Of a DNA stretch of 64,000 nucleotides, positions 1 to 11,600 are shown piece after piece. The stretch comes from Castanea sativa (lineage: Eukaryota; Streptophyta; Magnoliopsida; Fagales; Fagaceae). The position numbers and the translations under genes were made by a program. The stretch's first letter is position 1. Each line of letters starts with the position of its first letter. The notes under the pieces were generated by a model. It did not search any database. It saw nothing but the letters and a program-made list of their open reading frames with translations, and was not told where the DNA came from. Location: the NCBI RefSeq assembly GCF_040712315.1, contig NC_134013.1:58734501-58798500 (forward strand), read 5' to 3'.

Positions 1-1740
1 CCAAACATGCCCTTAATTAAATAAACTTGAAAACTAGAAGACTAGAATGAACAAAAGTAAAATGAATTTTAGTGAAACATAGTGGGTGAGTTTTGCATTT
101 TAGCATTTTTTTTTAAGTTCATAACAGAATCAAATAGGCATGGTCTTTCTATCATTTACTCCCACAGGATGCCTTTTAGCCCTATATTTCTGTATGGTTT
201 GTGTTAATTTCTATATATAAAAATAGCGAAGAGCTTATCACAATATTTTCACAATTATTGAGGTGTTATTTTTTTTAATTTAAAATAAAATAATAAAATA
301 TCATATTGAAGCCAACCACAATAAAAAATAAAGGCATTGTGAAATGTTGTGACATGTTACACAATATTTTTGTAACTGTTGAGCTATCAGTTCTTTATAA
401 GTCAAAATAGAATATACTATAATAAAATAATAAATGTATTGTCAAAGTGTTGTGACATTTTGTTGAGCTAAAATTCACTATTTCATGCACAATTTTCTTG
501 GGTTGACTTTTTGTATTTTTGTTTTTTTTAATGCACCGTTTTAAGTATATAAAAAAAAAACATAGTTTTACACACACAAAAAAAGTAAAAACTAAATATA
601 AAAACACTTTCCATCATTTATGTTTGGGATAGTTCATAATTCCCCCCTAAACTTTAAAATCAAACAATTTCTCCTTAATCTTTGGGAAACTAGAAAATAC
701 CCCATACTTTTAGTTAAACCCTATTGAAATCTTATGCTTCATAAAATAAAATGTAGTGTCTAAAACACCCCGACTATATTTTGATATCACAAAAATTTTC
801 TTTAAGTCTTTTGAGTTTTAGGTGGTAATAATGCTTTGAAAATTAGAATGGTGATATAGGGTGTTTTATTTGTTACCTAGAGAACATTGATTCGCTAGGT
901 TTAAATCTTTTAGAGATAAAATTTTATTTAATGGAAAATTTGATGAAACAATCTTTTGTTATTTTTCTTCTTCTTCTTCTTGCTTAAAATGGGTGTTCAT
1001 CAAAAACTAAGTACGCTAAACATTATACCTAGACTCATAACATGTAAGGTGATAAAGAAGGAAGTATGAATATAACACAAAAGTATCATTGTGGATGGTT
1101 GTAGGTATTCAATGATATGGAGCATATGACATCATTTATTGCGAAAATTTAAATATTGTGACAATGTTTTAGCAAAACCCAGTTAATTATTGTTGGAAGA
1201 TGATGATATTCATTATCATTCTTAAAAATTTTTAGTGTATAAATATTTCCTTTAGCAAAATAAGTAGTAGAAACTATTATAATAAAATAGATATTCATAT
1301 GTTGCTAAACACCTACCCTAAATTTTTGTTTTATTGAAATTTTTATACAAATGAGATTAACATTGTATGAGATACACTTTTATTTACATGGTTTCATACT
1401 TTTTCAAATAAAACGTCTATCTTAATTTTATCATTCAAGAGTTTGCGCGTGCCACCCAAACTAGTACTTATCAAGAAAAAGGAATGAAAAGAATGCATGT
1501 TGCTTTTTTTGAATTTCTATAGTGTTTTACCATCCTTCACTAGAATTGTCTAGATGTGTGTGTGGCAATTTAAGTATAATTGGGACAGAGAAACTGTACT
1601 GGCTCATTCAAGTTGTACTCTCAATAAAATATTAAAATGAAAATTATATGCTATTTGTTCTCAACTAATTGGCGTTAAGCTAATAGCTTTGTAACTGGTC
1701 GCAACTATTAATTTTCATGATGAGGAGAATTAGGACTTGA
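1..1740. other. AT-rich noncoding stretch
   Basis: No open frame here looks like a protein; reading frames are short, rich in Phe/Leu/Lys from poly-A and poly-T tracts, and match no family I recognise. Short stretches with CACAA and TTGTGA words (about 235-470) resemble common plant intergenic repeats, but no termini or target duplications could be set. I see no RNA gene. Confidence 0.6.
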
Positions 1741-1753
1741 AACTCCCTACCAC

Positions 1754-1754
<1 letters not shown>

Positions 1755-1789
<35 letters not shown>

Positions 1790-1870
1790 GGTGAAGCAGA
1801 GAGAAATTTCAATTGCAATTCTAAATTAGAATTCTAATCTATATTGTGCCACGTGTCAATGTAAATATGA
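1755..1870 (+). mobile_element. Helitron-like 5' terminal fragment
   Basis: A (TA)n run is followed by AGGTGAAGCAGAGAGAAA and then by alternating AATTCTAAATTAGAATTC words ending near a CCACGTGTC motif. The same arrangement recurs at about 6018-6150, 3670-3760 and 18485-18560, so it is the start of a repeated element. Two relatives in this window end in a hairpin plus CTAG followed by T, as Helitrons do. I could not find a matching 3' end for this copy, so it is probably a fragment. Confidence 0.35.
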
Positions 1871-1954
1871 AATTGGAGTATAATTTTCCTCCATCATTTG
1901 TAATTCCAATGTGCTTCTTTTTCTTTTTTTTTTCTTTTTTTCCACACCCATGTA

Positions 1955-2160
1955 TTTTCAGGTTCACCTCCCTTTTCCACAGCCACGTATTTTCAGGTTC
2001 ACCTCCTTTTTTCACACCGATTCAGGCACCTTAATGTACAACTCCCCTCTTCTTCAATCAATGCTATGGAATTTTCAGGTTCACCTCCCTTTTCCACACT
2101 GATTCAAGTACCTTAATATACAGCTCCCCTCTTCTTCAATCAATGCTATGGAATTTCAAA
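1955..2160. repeat. Short tandem duplication (82 bp unit)
   Basis: The block starting GATTCAGGCACCTTAATGT at 2019 recurs at 2101 with a few changes, a period of 82 bp. The word TTTTCAGGTTCACCTCC occurs three times (near 1957, 1990 and 2074). Reading frames across it are simple shadows of the repeat. Confidence 0.7.
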
Positions 2161-2248
2161 AGAATCTTTCGGTATCAATGATGCATGTATTTGGGTATTT
2201 ATGTGTCTTATATAAGAAGAGGTTCTCCAAATATTCTGATTGTACTTG

Positions 2249-2760
2249 TCTTTACAATTTTCATGGTCTTGGTTTATGCTTTGCAAAACAAATTCCAACC
2301 ATTCCTAAGGTTTGATTACTGCTTTTTTTCATCTACCTATACTGTCATTCCTTTTTGTGTAAATTTTTTATTCTTTAATTATATAATTTTATGGTTTTCC
2401 TATGATTGATGTTGCATGTTTATTTTTTTCATCTGCTTATACTTTCTTTCCTTTTTGTCAGTAATTTTAATTGTTTAATTATAAAATTGTTTTGTTTTCC
2501 TATCATTGATGTTGCATGTTTTTTTTTTTTTTTCATAACAAGTTGCAAGGAAACTCAGAATTTTAATGGTCCTGGTTTATACTTTGCAAAACAAATTCTA
2601 ACCATTCTTAAAGTTTGATTACTCATTTCTTTCATTTGCCTATGTTTTCCATCCTTTTTGTGAATAATTTTTATTCTTTAGTTATATAAGTTTTTTTTGT
2701 TTTCTTATGATTGATATTGCATGTCAATTTTCTGTTTCATAACAAGTTGCAAGGAAACTA
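2249..2760. repeat. Diverged tandem repeats
   Basis: A segment reading GGTTTATGCTTTGCAAAACA near 2272 recurs near 2575, about 303 bp on. Within each unit a shorter module ending TTGATGTTGCATGT recurs (near 2408, 2508 and 2712). CATAACAAGTTGCAAGGAAA appears near 2534 and 2739. The block is noncoding and its family is unknown. Confidence 0.6.
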
Positions 2761-2769
2761 GGGAATTGT

Positions 2770-3035
2770 TTGAATTACAAATGAGAGTTCTAATAATGCA
2801 TTAATAAAGGGTATATGATGTTTTACCGTAAAAATGTGTTCGTAACTTATATGATGAAGCGTCTTTAAACAGCTTATTGTCTTAACAAAGGTTATTTATG
2901 TTTTCACAGTTTATGTCCTTATTTGCTGTGGTTTTTTCCCCCCACAGGAGATTGTCATAAAATTGGAAAACTCTATTGCCAACGAACTGAGGTTTTTTAA
3001 CTACTTATTTCCTTACCAAAGGTTAGCTCTTTTTT
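2770..3035. other. Noncoding, nothing recognised
   Basis: AT-rich DNA between two repeat blocks. I see no gene, RNA or terminus. Confidence 0.5.
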
Positions 3036-3353
3036 ATTGTTTATGTTGTTATTATTATTGGTCAATTATTTGATAGGCAGCTGATATGCTATTTATTAGA
3101 GCTTTTAATGTTCTTATTTGAATGGTAGTCACAATTGTACCAAAAATTCCTATTATCCCTTAAATCTATTCTCAATTCATAAAAAAAAACGACAATTGTT
3201 TATGTTGTTATTATTATTGGTCAATTATTTGATAGGCTATTGATATGCTATTTATTAGAGCTTTTAATGTTCTTATTTGAATGGTAGTCACAATTGTACC
3301 AAAAATTCCTATTATCCCTTGAATCTATTCTCAATTCATAAAAAAAAAAAAAT
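3036..3353. repeat. 159 bp tandem duplication, two copies
   Basis: A unit starting ATTGTTTATGTTGTTATTAT at 3036 is repeated at 3195 with very few differences (for example GGCAGCTGATATG against GGCTATTGATATG), and both copies end in an A-run. The near identity suggests a recent event. Confidence 0.85.
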
Positions 3354-3669
3354 GACAAGTAGTTAGTTGTGATTTTCCATAGTATATGTTTATTTTGTTA
3401 ACAAAGGCCAATTTTTTTCTTCTGTTTATGTTGTGATTACAAAAAAATGAACATTATTCTTGTGATTATCAAAAATTTGTAGTTACTTCTCATAGAATAT
3501 AAAAACCTAAAGACCATGTCATACTTACATATACAGATTTCCTCAAATCACGTAGGAGTCTTTAATGACTATCTCTTTCTTTTGGCTCTTCACATTTTTT
3601 TTTTTTAAATTTTTTCACATCAATCCCAATCACACTAAAATCCTTTCTTAATTTTTGTGCCAAATGAAT

Positions 3670-5870
3670 TATATATATATAAAAAATCAAAGCTAAGAGA
3701 AGATATAATTTAAATTCTAAATTGGATAGTTAATTTTGCATCATGTATCTTATCTAAAATTTTAAATTTTTTGTGCATGCATTAACACCTAACACGGAAG
3801 TTAGAAAACCAAAATAATCAAGTTCATTCACTTAAGCAAAAAACATTTAACTTGCACACTATAAAAATCCCTATCATCTCATTCGTTGTTCGTATAAGCA
3901 TAAACATACAACCTTCTAGAAATATTCAATGACATTTTCCACACACAAAAAAAAAAAAAAAAACATTCCTACGCCTCCATCACTTAAAAGTTAAAACTAA
4001 TACAAACCTCCACTCTCGCATAGATCTTCACATTTAGCTTTCGTCTATCTCTCAAATGCATAATCTTTACTCTAAGTTTTTAAAGGCATTCAAGGTAGTT
4101 TCTCTCTATCTCACTTGCTTTCATATTCTTATTTTTCCCCAATTTGGTTTGCGATTTGTGCAATCATTTTTTTTAGTGGTATGATGAAGTTCAAAAAGGC
4201 AGAGTCTCCATTAACCCCCACCCCCTCTTTTTTCAGTTCCTTTATGTTAATATTCATTGGCCATATGATTTCCTTCTTTTGTTCCAACCAAGCCCACATG
4301 AAGAAATCGAATTTTATTTCCTTTTTTTTTTCTTTAGAATTTCTTATTAACATTATGAAGTTTACGTAAAATTAAATGCAGACAATTATTAATTAGAAAA
4401 CAAGCAAGCAAATACATTTAAATTGCACAAAAGATATTTATAATAATATTATTCTAACTTATATATTCATTTTCAATATTGATTTAAATTTTTTTAAGCC
4501 AAATTGATAAAACAATTTTGTTACATAAGATGAAGTTTTCCTATAAATAAATAATAATTAAAAAAACATTATGAAGCAGGCAATTATCACTTAGAAAATA
4601 AGCATGCAAAAAAAAAAAAGTGCTTCATAACATCAAAAATTCAGAATTAATAAATTTTAAACAAAAACAATATGAACAATTTACATTTTTTACCTAATAA
4701 TATCCTTACAAGATTTTTTAAAGACTTAACAAAATGTAACAATGACTATTTATCAATAGTATTTAAATTATATATTTAGGAATTATATTATGCATCTTAA
4801 TGTGTATTTTTTAACTATATCCATGCAATTGTTAAAAAATTAAATAATGCTAAGTGTAAGGACACAATTCGAGCCCGAACCCACAGTCAGAAGGGGATGA
4901 GCTTGAAAGACATTTTTACAATAAAATTTGTAGAGAGTGGGTTTGAAATCTAGATTCTAATGACATTTAGATAATAAAAATGATGGGTTTTGACCACAAT
5001 GGTACACATAAGGAACTATTTATATGAGTATGAAAGAAATCCTCTCCTCGGACACAAGCCGAGGATGACTTATATTACTTCTTCCCAAGATAGATTACAA
5101 TTATGGATAGTGAGGTCTACAGTGTTTTTTCTCTCCTTCTCCGGGTCCCCATTGCTGAAGGTCTCTTCTTTCCTTTATACTCCCATCTTCTTCTCCTCTT
5201 CATCCTCCACGTCAGGGTTTAGATTGCTGGTTTAGATACTTGTCCCATCCACCTCCTCTGAAGTCTTTGGAGATAGGAGCAAAGTTAAACTTTGATGTTC
5301 AGGTCTTACTTCCTCATTAATGCGACCAGAATAGCAGTTACAGAACATTCAATGCGAGGGCAGTGGTAACAGCTTTATTTCAGATATTCCACCGTCCATT
5401 TTCTTATCCTCCACGTTTACTGTATTTACTCTTATCTGTAGGATTTTTCGAGAACATAGCCTGTGGATGTTAACCAACCCTTCTCCTACCTCGCCTTCAC
5501 ATAGCTGAGGACATAATCTTCCTCGGACTAACTTCTTGGACATATTTATTCAGACATTATCTCTTCTTTATTTAGTATTTTCTTATGAGTTAATATTCAT
5601 ACATCCTCGGACCATTCAGTGTCCTTGGATTGGGTTTCTAGCCCGAAGAATACTTTTGGGCCACCCCACATATATTCCTAGGCCCAATGACTCTACACTA
5701 AATTTTATTAAACATGAATAAACTAAGTCTTTTAAACATGACTAAACTCATGATTAATAAATAAAAAAACAAAACCAATAGTATCACTTAAATAATAAAA
5801 TGCAATATATTTTTGCATTGTTTTATTAAATTATATCTATTCCCGTGCGGTAGCACAGGTTACATACTAG
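3670..5870 (+). mobile_element. Helitron-like non-autonomous element, interrupted by a solo LTR
   Basis: The right end carries Helitron 3' features: an imperfect hairpin CCCGTGC...GCACAGG (5842-5858), then TTACATA and a terminal CTAG at 5867-5870 followed by T. The left end is less clear; it is placed where TA-rich sequence precedes the AGCTAAGAGAAGATATAA block shared with other copies. Internal sequence around 4610-4850 is also found at 6275-6360 and 18346-18420. A solo LTR (4855-5697) interrupts it. No Rep/helicase gene is present, so it would be non-autonomous. Confidence 0.45.
4855..5697 (-). mobile_element. Solo LTR of the Tat-type Ty3/gypsy family
   Basis: It begins TGTAAGGACACAATTC and ends CTCTACA, flanked by CTAAG (4850-4854) and CTAAA (5698-5702), a 5 bp target duplication with one change. 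Internal phrases such as ACAATAAAATTTGTAGAG, GGGTTTGAAATCTAG and CTCGGAC...AAGCCGAG match the LTRs of the two full elements at 7.3-18.3 kb and 38.2-49.1 kb. No internal region remains, so it is a product of LTR-LTR recombination. Orientation follows the full elements, which run on the minus strand. Confidence 0.85.
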
Positions 5871-5991
5871 TTTATTATAACAATAGAATAATGAAAAAAA
5901 GAAAAAAACTTACTTGCACTACACGATCGTACTATAGTTCATTTGTTTTGTTCTGCTGCTCATTCATTTTGCTTGTCTTTTATTTTAATTT

Positions 5992-6016
5992 TATGATTAT
6001 GCCTTCACTTAAGAAA

Positions 6017-6054
<38 letters not shown>

Positions 6055-6078
6055 TTTCTTAAGTGAAGGATAATCATA
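5992..6078. repeat. Near-perfect 87 bp palindrome with (TA)n centre
   Basis: CCTTCACTTAAGAAATC followed by (TA)n is mirrored by (TA)n then GATTTCTTAAGTGAAGG (6002-6069, perfect). The arms continue outward as TATGATTAT and ATAATCATA with one bulged base at 6001. It could form a long hairpin. The Helitron-like 5' TC (6017-6018) lies inside the left arm. Confidence 0.85.
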
Positions 6079-6365
6079 GGTGAAACTGAGAGAAACTCAA
6101 ATTAGAATTTTAAATTAGAGTTTCAATTTTGCACCATGTATCCTAAATTATTTATTCTTAAAGATTTTTATTGCTTAATTTTAGAATCAAGCATGAGACC
6201 ACATCATAAATATTCATCCAAATGAGTTATTAAGTACAAAAACCAAAGAGTCTAAAATAAATTAATCATTAAAAAAAAAGCTTCATAATAATTTAAAAAA
6301 ATGAACAATTTACATTTTATACCTAAAAATATCCTTACAAATTTTTTTAAAGAGTTAGGTTTAGG

Positions 6366-7265
6366 TGTGGGAAATCTAGTCTAGAAGAGGCAGGGATACT
6401 ATGGCAGGCTTAGGTGCTCACCATGCAGAGTCACAGGGATTACAGCCGGAAGACCATTTCGAACGTCTTGAACATCGAAGGGATCGTGAGGGGAGTGTCC
6501 ATACAGAATACCCAGGTGCTAGCCATATTCGTGAGGGAAGTAGCACCACCCACGATGAGGGTTCTAAGTCCATGCAGAAGGAAATCAACCGTTTAAAGAG
6601 AAAGCTACGCCGCGCCAAGCGTAGGTTTTCACCGTCCTCATCTAATTCTTCCTCAGAGGAGGATAGGGGAGCTGGCTACAGCTCAAGGTCGCGCTCTCCC
6701 ACTAGTGCAACATCTTCCGGTGAGGAGGACGACCAGCCAACTCGCAGACGTAAGAAACCTCATTCTAGGGGCTTAGGTAATGATGCTATGAGTAGGGCGT
6801 TGCACCAGCTCTCCAAATCTCCATTTGCAAGGAGGATTGAGAAAGGAAAGCTTCCCAGAAGGTTTACCCAGCCCACTTTCACCATCTAAAATGGCCAGAC
6901 TGATCCAGTGGAGCATGTGAGTCACTTTAACCAGAGGATGGCGGTGCACTCTCACAACGAGACCCTGATGTGTAAAGTTTTCCCCTCTAGCCTGGGACCT
7001 GTTGCTATGAGGTGGTTCAACGGCCTTAAGTCGGGGTCTATAAGTTCGTTTGGGGAGCTCACTAGGGCATTCGCTTCACGGTTCATCACGTGTAGCAGAG
7101 TACCTCGGCCATTGGACTCGCTGTTATCCATGACCATGAGGGAAGGGGAGACGTTGAAAGCATACTCCGATCGTTACTGGGAGATGTTTAATGAAATAGA
7201 TGGCGACTTTGATGAGGTGGCGCTTAATACCTTTAAGGTGGGCCTTCCTACTGATCACGACCAAT
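6366..7265 (+). pseudogene. Inverted gag fragment of the Tat element
   Basis: This is the first 0.9 kb of gag on the plus strand, opposite to element 1. It starts inside the former primer-binding region (TGTGGGAAATCTAG at 6366). Gag starts at 6401 (MAGLGAHHAESQG), followed by an Arg/Ser-rich segment and a stop at 6887-6889. The Retrotrans_gag core then resumes in another frame from 6908 (EHVSHFNQRMAVH, MRWFNGLKSGS, LKAYSDRYWEMF). It stops at codons for Asp-His-Asp (7252-7260) and is joined through CCAAT to the left LTR of element 1. It is nearly identical to gag of element 1 outside that copy's damaged patches. It has no 5' LTR and no downstream pol. Confidence 0.85.
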
Positions 7266-8012
7266 TGTAAGTGCACAATTGCACCTGGCCCCAAGAACAG
7301 TTACGGGCTCAAGCCCAATGAGCCTTAAACAATATAATTTGTAGAGCGTGGGCTTGAAACCCAGGTTAGAAGTGTTTGAGGATTAAATGACAAGCCAAAG
7401 ATTATAAACACTTGAAAACAACAAGGAATACTGTAAGTCAACCTGCTCGGACGTAAGCCGAGAACTGTTCTTATATTATTTCTCTTTCTCTTTTTCTCTT
7501 TCCTTTAGGTTACAAAGAAGGGATCCCCATTTCTGTTCTAAGTTGCTCCTTAAATACTCCTCTTTTTGATACTTTGCACACGTGTTGCCCCAACTCCCCC
7601 TTAACCTAGATATTTCTTTTCTCAGTGCCTTTGAATAGTAACCAGAAGTTTCCCCCCACTGTTCAGGTGTCACTTCCCCATTAATGCGGCCAGGGTGGTA
7701 GGTGCAGGGTCTTTAATGTGGAGGTGACAGCCTTTATCCTTGGTGTTTCTCTTACATCGGTGCTTCCTGGACATTCAAGGGTTTACCCCTTTTATCCACT
7801 GGTTTTAACCATGTCATTGCCTAACGTTTATCATGAAGTCCTAAATTCTCCGGTGTCTGTCCGAAGAGAAATTCACCCTCGGCTGGATCCTCGGATCCTC
7901 GGCGTATGGGCCGACCCGTAGTACTAACAAGTTCTAAACTCAAGAGCAGGTCGGCCTTCTTTAGCACGGCCCAAAGGCCCATATCTCCATCAAAGTCTTT
8001 TTACTCCCCACA
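7266..8012 (-). repeat. Element 1 left LTR (3' LTR in element orientation)
   Basis: It starts TGTAAGTGCACAATTG and ends CTCCCCACA (747 bp). The five bases outside it, CCAAT, are the same as those internal to the 5' LTR next to the primer-binding site, so this end does not look like a normal outer terminus. The sequence lacks the CAG/CTG anomalies seen in its partner. Confidence 0.9.
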
Positions 8013-8030
8013 ATAGCCCCTCAAAACACT
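8013..8030 (-). other. Polypurine-tract region of element 1
   Basis: Read on the minus strand, TTTTGAGGGGCTATTG lies directly against the start of the 3' LTR (TGTGGGGAG), where plus-strand priming is expected. Element 2 has the equivalent TTTTTAGGGGCTAT at 38998-39011. Confidence 0.55.
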
Positions 8031-8520
8031 AATTTTCAACGTCCGAGGAGAAAAATAGGGTTTTGATCTGACGAGAACCCACTTTACACACTTTGTGAGT
8101 GATTACACGTGCAGAAATCGTTTCGCGTCCCAGAAGATGCCACCTGGCGGTTTCATTTTCAAAAACGCGCGCATTTATGACTGTAAGCCACACTTTGTCT
8201 TCCACGTTCAACGGCGAGATGGGTATCTAACGGTCCTCGTTACTCCACGAAAATTTGGGCGGGATAAACATAATTTCGAGGCCGCTTTTCCGCACATCGT
8301 GACGCTTCGAGAACCTGTGCCTTCATTTAATTTCCCAGGGGCTAACCCCATCAAAACATCAGCAATCATACTTTACCTGCAGAAAACCGTGGAAATTTGC
8401 ACACCTTTATCTTTGTAAGTTCTTACTCTCTCTTTCTTTAACATTTTCTCCTCGGATATAGTCCTTGGCTATCCTTGTAAACATTCTCCCCTTTAGAGTT
8501 TAGCCTTTCGTTCTTTTCTG

Positions 8521-11059
8521 ATGGGTAGATTTAAGTGTCTAGTTGATACCGCCGCTGGAATGGAAGGCTTTAGAGCCAAGTATCACATTCCCGGCGATGT
8601 AGGTTTGAAATACTGCCCGGCAGAAGCTGTGGCCGGTTCTAGAAAGGAGGGAGAGGTTATCATCCCAATGATAGCCTTTATAGAGGGTGGGATGACCCTC
8701 CCAATGAGGCCTGTAACTAGGGAGTACCTTTGCAACCACCGTTTGTGCCCCAATCAATGCCTCCCAAACGTTTTTAGAGTTTTGGGTAGTGTCGATGCTC
8801 TAAACGAGCAGATGGGTTTAAATCTCACCTGGCACGATGTTGTCTTTCTGTACGAGTCCCATAAACTTTCCAAAGTAGGTTATTACATTAAGTCTCGCTT
8901 CAGTGTCGTTAGGCTAATCTCCTGTCTGCCCAAATCCAACAAAGGCATGAAGGATGACTACCTGATCGTCTCTGGGAACTGGCACGACGGCCTCCACTGC
9001 CCAGTTGAGTGGGGAGATCCAGGTGCGACACCTTAGGATTAGCCTTCCTTCCCCCGCACAAACTCCTCTAATATTGACAAAAATACACACTTACATGCAT
9101 TCACGTTTATTTAGGTTCATCATGTATTGTATGAATCTGACCATATTAGTATAATTTGGTGTCTTCCTTTGTAGATAAGCGACACGTGCGCCCACGCTTA
9201 AGCCACTGCAACGTTGCAGATCTTAACCGGGTACTACGCTCCGAGGTGTTTGTCAGCGAGGACCTACAACTCAGAGCGGCTCATCTGATCCTAGGATACA
9301 CTCCCATCTCCTCGGACTTCCAGGAGATAGAAAACGCCATAGTAGCCGGTGACCGAAGGCGAAGGAAGATAAACGTAGCCCGACCCCATTTTTTGGACGA
9401 CCACGATCTCCCTGACGCCCCTGACACCGTTTTATACGGACAGCCCATTGCGGCAACCCCCCTCACCGTGCATTCTCAGGCGACTGTTGTTCCAGAAGAG
9501 CAGGTGTCTTCTTCGCATACGCTAGACGACGAGATAGATCATTTCCAACTCGAAGACACCGAAAGACCTCAAGGGACTCAGTTCATCGTACTTTCTGACG
9601 AGGAGGAAGAAGCCACCGAGGCCTCTGGAATTGCAGGGTTCATAGTTGCCCGACCAGAAGACGAATCCGAGGAAGATATGGATAGGATGCAGGATCTCTA
9701 ACCAAGAGAGGTGCAAAGGTCGCGGAAGAAGACGGGGGCGTCCAAGTTCCCCCATCTTTGCCACCTCCCCTCCTCCAACCCGAGCCAAAACTTCCACTCG
9801 AGGATCCTAAGAAGAAGAGAAAAGGGGATACTGAGGGGATGATCAGCAAGGACCCCAAAAAACCACGACAACAACCCCCAACGGTTCAGCAGCAGAAGCT
9901 GGACAAAGGCAAGGGTAGGGCCCGCTCAGTTGAGAGTGGGGAGATCAGGGATGAGGCCGAAGTTCGCCGAGCACCGGTCACCTGGTCCCCTGACTTAAGA
10001 TTGGACGGTGCTTCCATCTCCTGCCAATCCAGTATAAGGGCGGTTCAACAAGGCCATGCCCACCACTTGGCCGAAGTGTTGGAGCGCCCTCTTCTGCTGC
10101 CCAAGGATATGGAGACCTTGGAAAAACGAGCCGACCACAACTATTCCTTTCTTTGAAAAGGGACCTAGCGCTGGTAAGTTTCCCCCTTTTTAGGAATATT
10201 TCACTTCTAACAATATTCATAAGTTTTTTACTATTCCTAACTCCCTCATATTTTGTTACAGGTCATTCAGGAGGTCTTCGTAGCCGAGAAGTTCATAGAA
10301 GACACTCTAAGAAGGCCGGAATGAGCCGGGAGATCAGGATGGAGACCGAGAAGTCCTTGGGCACACCCCTCGCCGAGAACGAGAAGCTTGTCGCGGAGGT
10401 GGCCGATCCGAAGAGAAAAGAATGGAGTGGAGTCTAATCTGAAGACCATGAAGACCCAGATAGAAGGGCAGCGCAAACTCCTTCGCGAAAAAGATGACGA
10501 GCTCTCCCGAGCCCAAAGGGAACGCTCGGATTTGGAAAAGGAGCTTGCGCTAATGAAAGAAGAAGCCAGCTCATTCCAACGCTCTCTATGGGACCGCGCG
10601 TACGAGCTACGAGGAAGGGGTAGCAACCACCGAGGAGCACTCGACAGAGGCCTTCGCGGCTTTGTGCGGGAAGTACCGTCGAAAGTCGGGGGAAGCCCTA
10701 AACGTGGCCGGAGTTCCTACGTCCTCGGATTTGAGGAAGTCCGAGAACGTTTGGCTTCCTCTGAGAGATACGGGAGATTGAAGAGGCTCCCGCTGCTACT
10801 CCTACCCCGAGTCGGCTCTCCCGCTCCGCCTTCGATAGTCCCACAGCTGATTCCAGATCCTACAGAACCTTCAGGTTCCAACAAAGAGAAGGAAGGAGGA
10901 GGTGATGCAGAGAAGGATTTGAGCCAGACAGTGGAACTCAGTGTCCTTCCAACGAAAACAGTAGACAAAGGAAAGCAAGTCCTGACTTCCTTTGAGCTGG
11001 AGTTGAAAGTGACAGAGGGAACCAGCACTTCTCAGCAAGATCCTCCTCCAAAAGCTTAG
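8521..11059 (+). pseudogene. Antisense extra gene of element 1 (three exons, frameshifted)
   Basis: Exon 1 (8521-9022) starts MGRFKCLVDTAAGMEGF and has conserved LNEQMGLNLTWHDVVF and KGMKDDYLI blocks; it resembles the domain annotated in plants as a putative gypsy-type transposon protein (Transposase_28-like, from memory). Intron 1 (9023-9174) has CAG|GT and TAG|A borders; joining restores Gly-Asp-Pro-Asp-Lys. Exon 2 (9175-10173) is acidic, then Pro- and Lys-rich (PKKKRKG). Intron 2 (10174-10261) is phase 0 and leads to exon 3, predicted as a charged coiled coil. Element 2 has the same structure. Frameshifts occur near 9700, near 10155 and in 10290-10800. Its role is unknown; the adjacent LTR may act as its promoter. 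Confidence 0.7.
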
Positions 11060-11600
11060 GACCTAGCTTAGGGCTTCTCTTTCTCTATGTTCAGCCTTTA
11101 TATGTAATGCATGTCCAAATGATTAATGAAGAACAACTTTATTTGATTTTCACTCGTGTTGCATCTGTTATTACTTTATTCTTTTTATACTTATCGCAAA
11201 AATTTCCCATTAATACATAGCAAAGGTTTCTCAGAGTAAACAAATCTAACTCCAGGATTGCACAATCATAACTTTCACATAATCATGCGCATGTTATTAA
11301 AGACTTAACAGAAGGTGACATGTTTGAGGTACTTAAACAATGCCTTGATTAAAAAGAAGAAGAGACCTCATACAACGATCAAACCCTTGTAATGTATAGC
11401 ACCGTTCTTAGTAAGATGTAAGGTCCGAGGACCATTCCTTACACAAATTTACTTAACACTTAAAGATATAAAACTTAAGATCCGAATTAATGACCAGTAA
11501 GGCACTAATTTCCAGGCGCAATAACCGATTAACTTTAATCAAGTTTGTGATCCGAGGACAAGACTTAAATAATTTCCCATTAGTTCTTAAGATTAATAAG
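11060..11600. other. 3' region after the antisense gene
   Basis: AT-rich and noncoding. It includes AATGAAGAACAACTTT soon after the stop, and AGGTCCGAGGACCATTCC words that foreshadow the tandem array that follows. Confidence 0.5.

Noticed and set aside
1911..2618. Phe-rich frames
   Set aside because: Poly-T and tandem repeat derived; no domain, and repeated units explain their openness.
6773..6955. Short minus-strand frames across the inverted gag
   Set aside because: Shadows of the plus-strand gag sequence.
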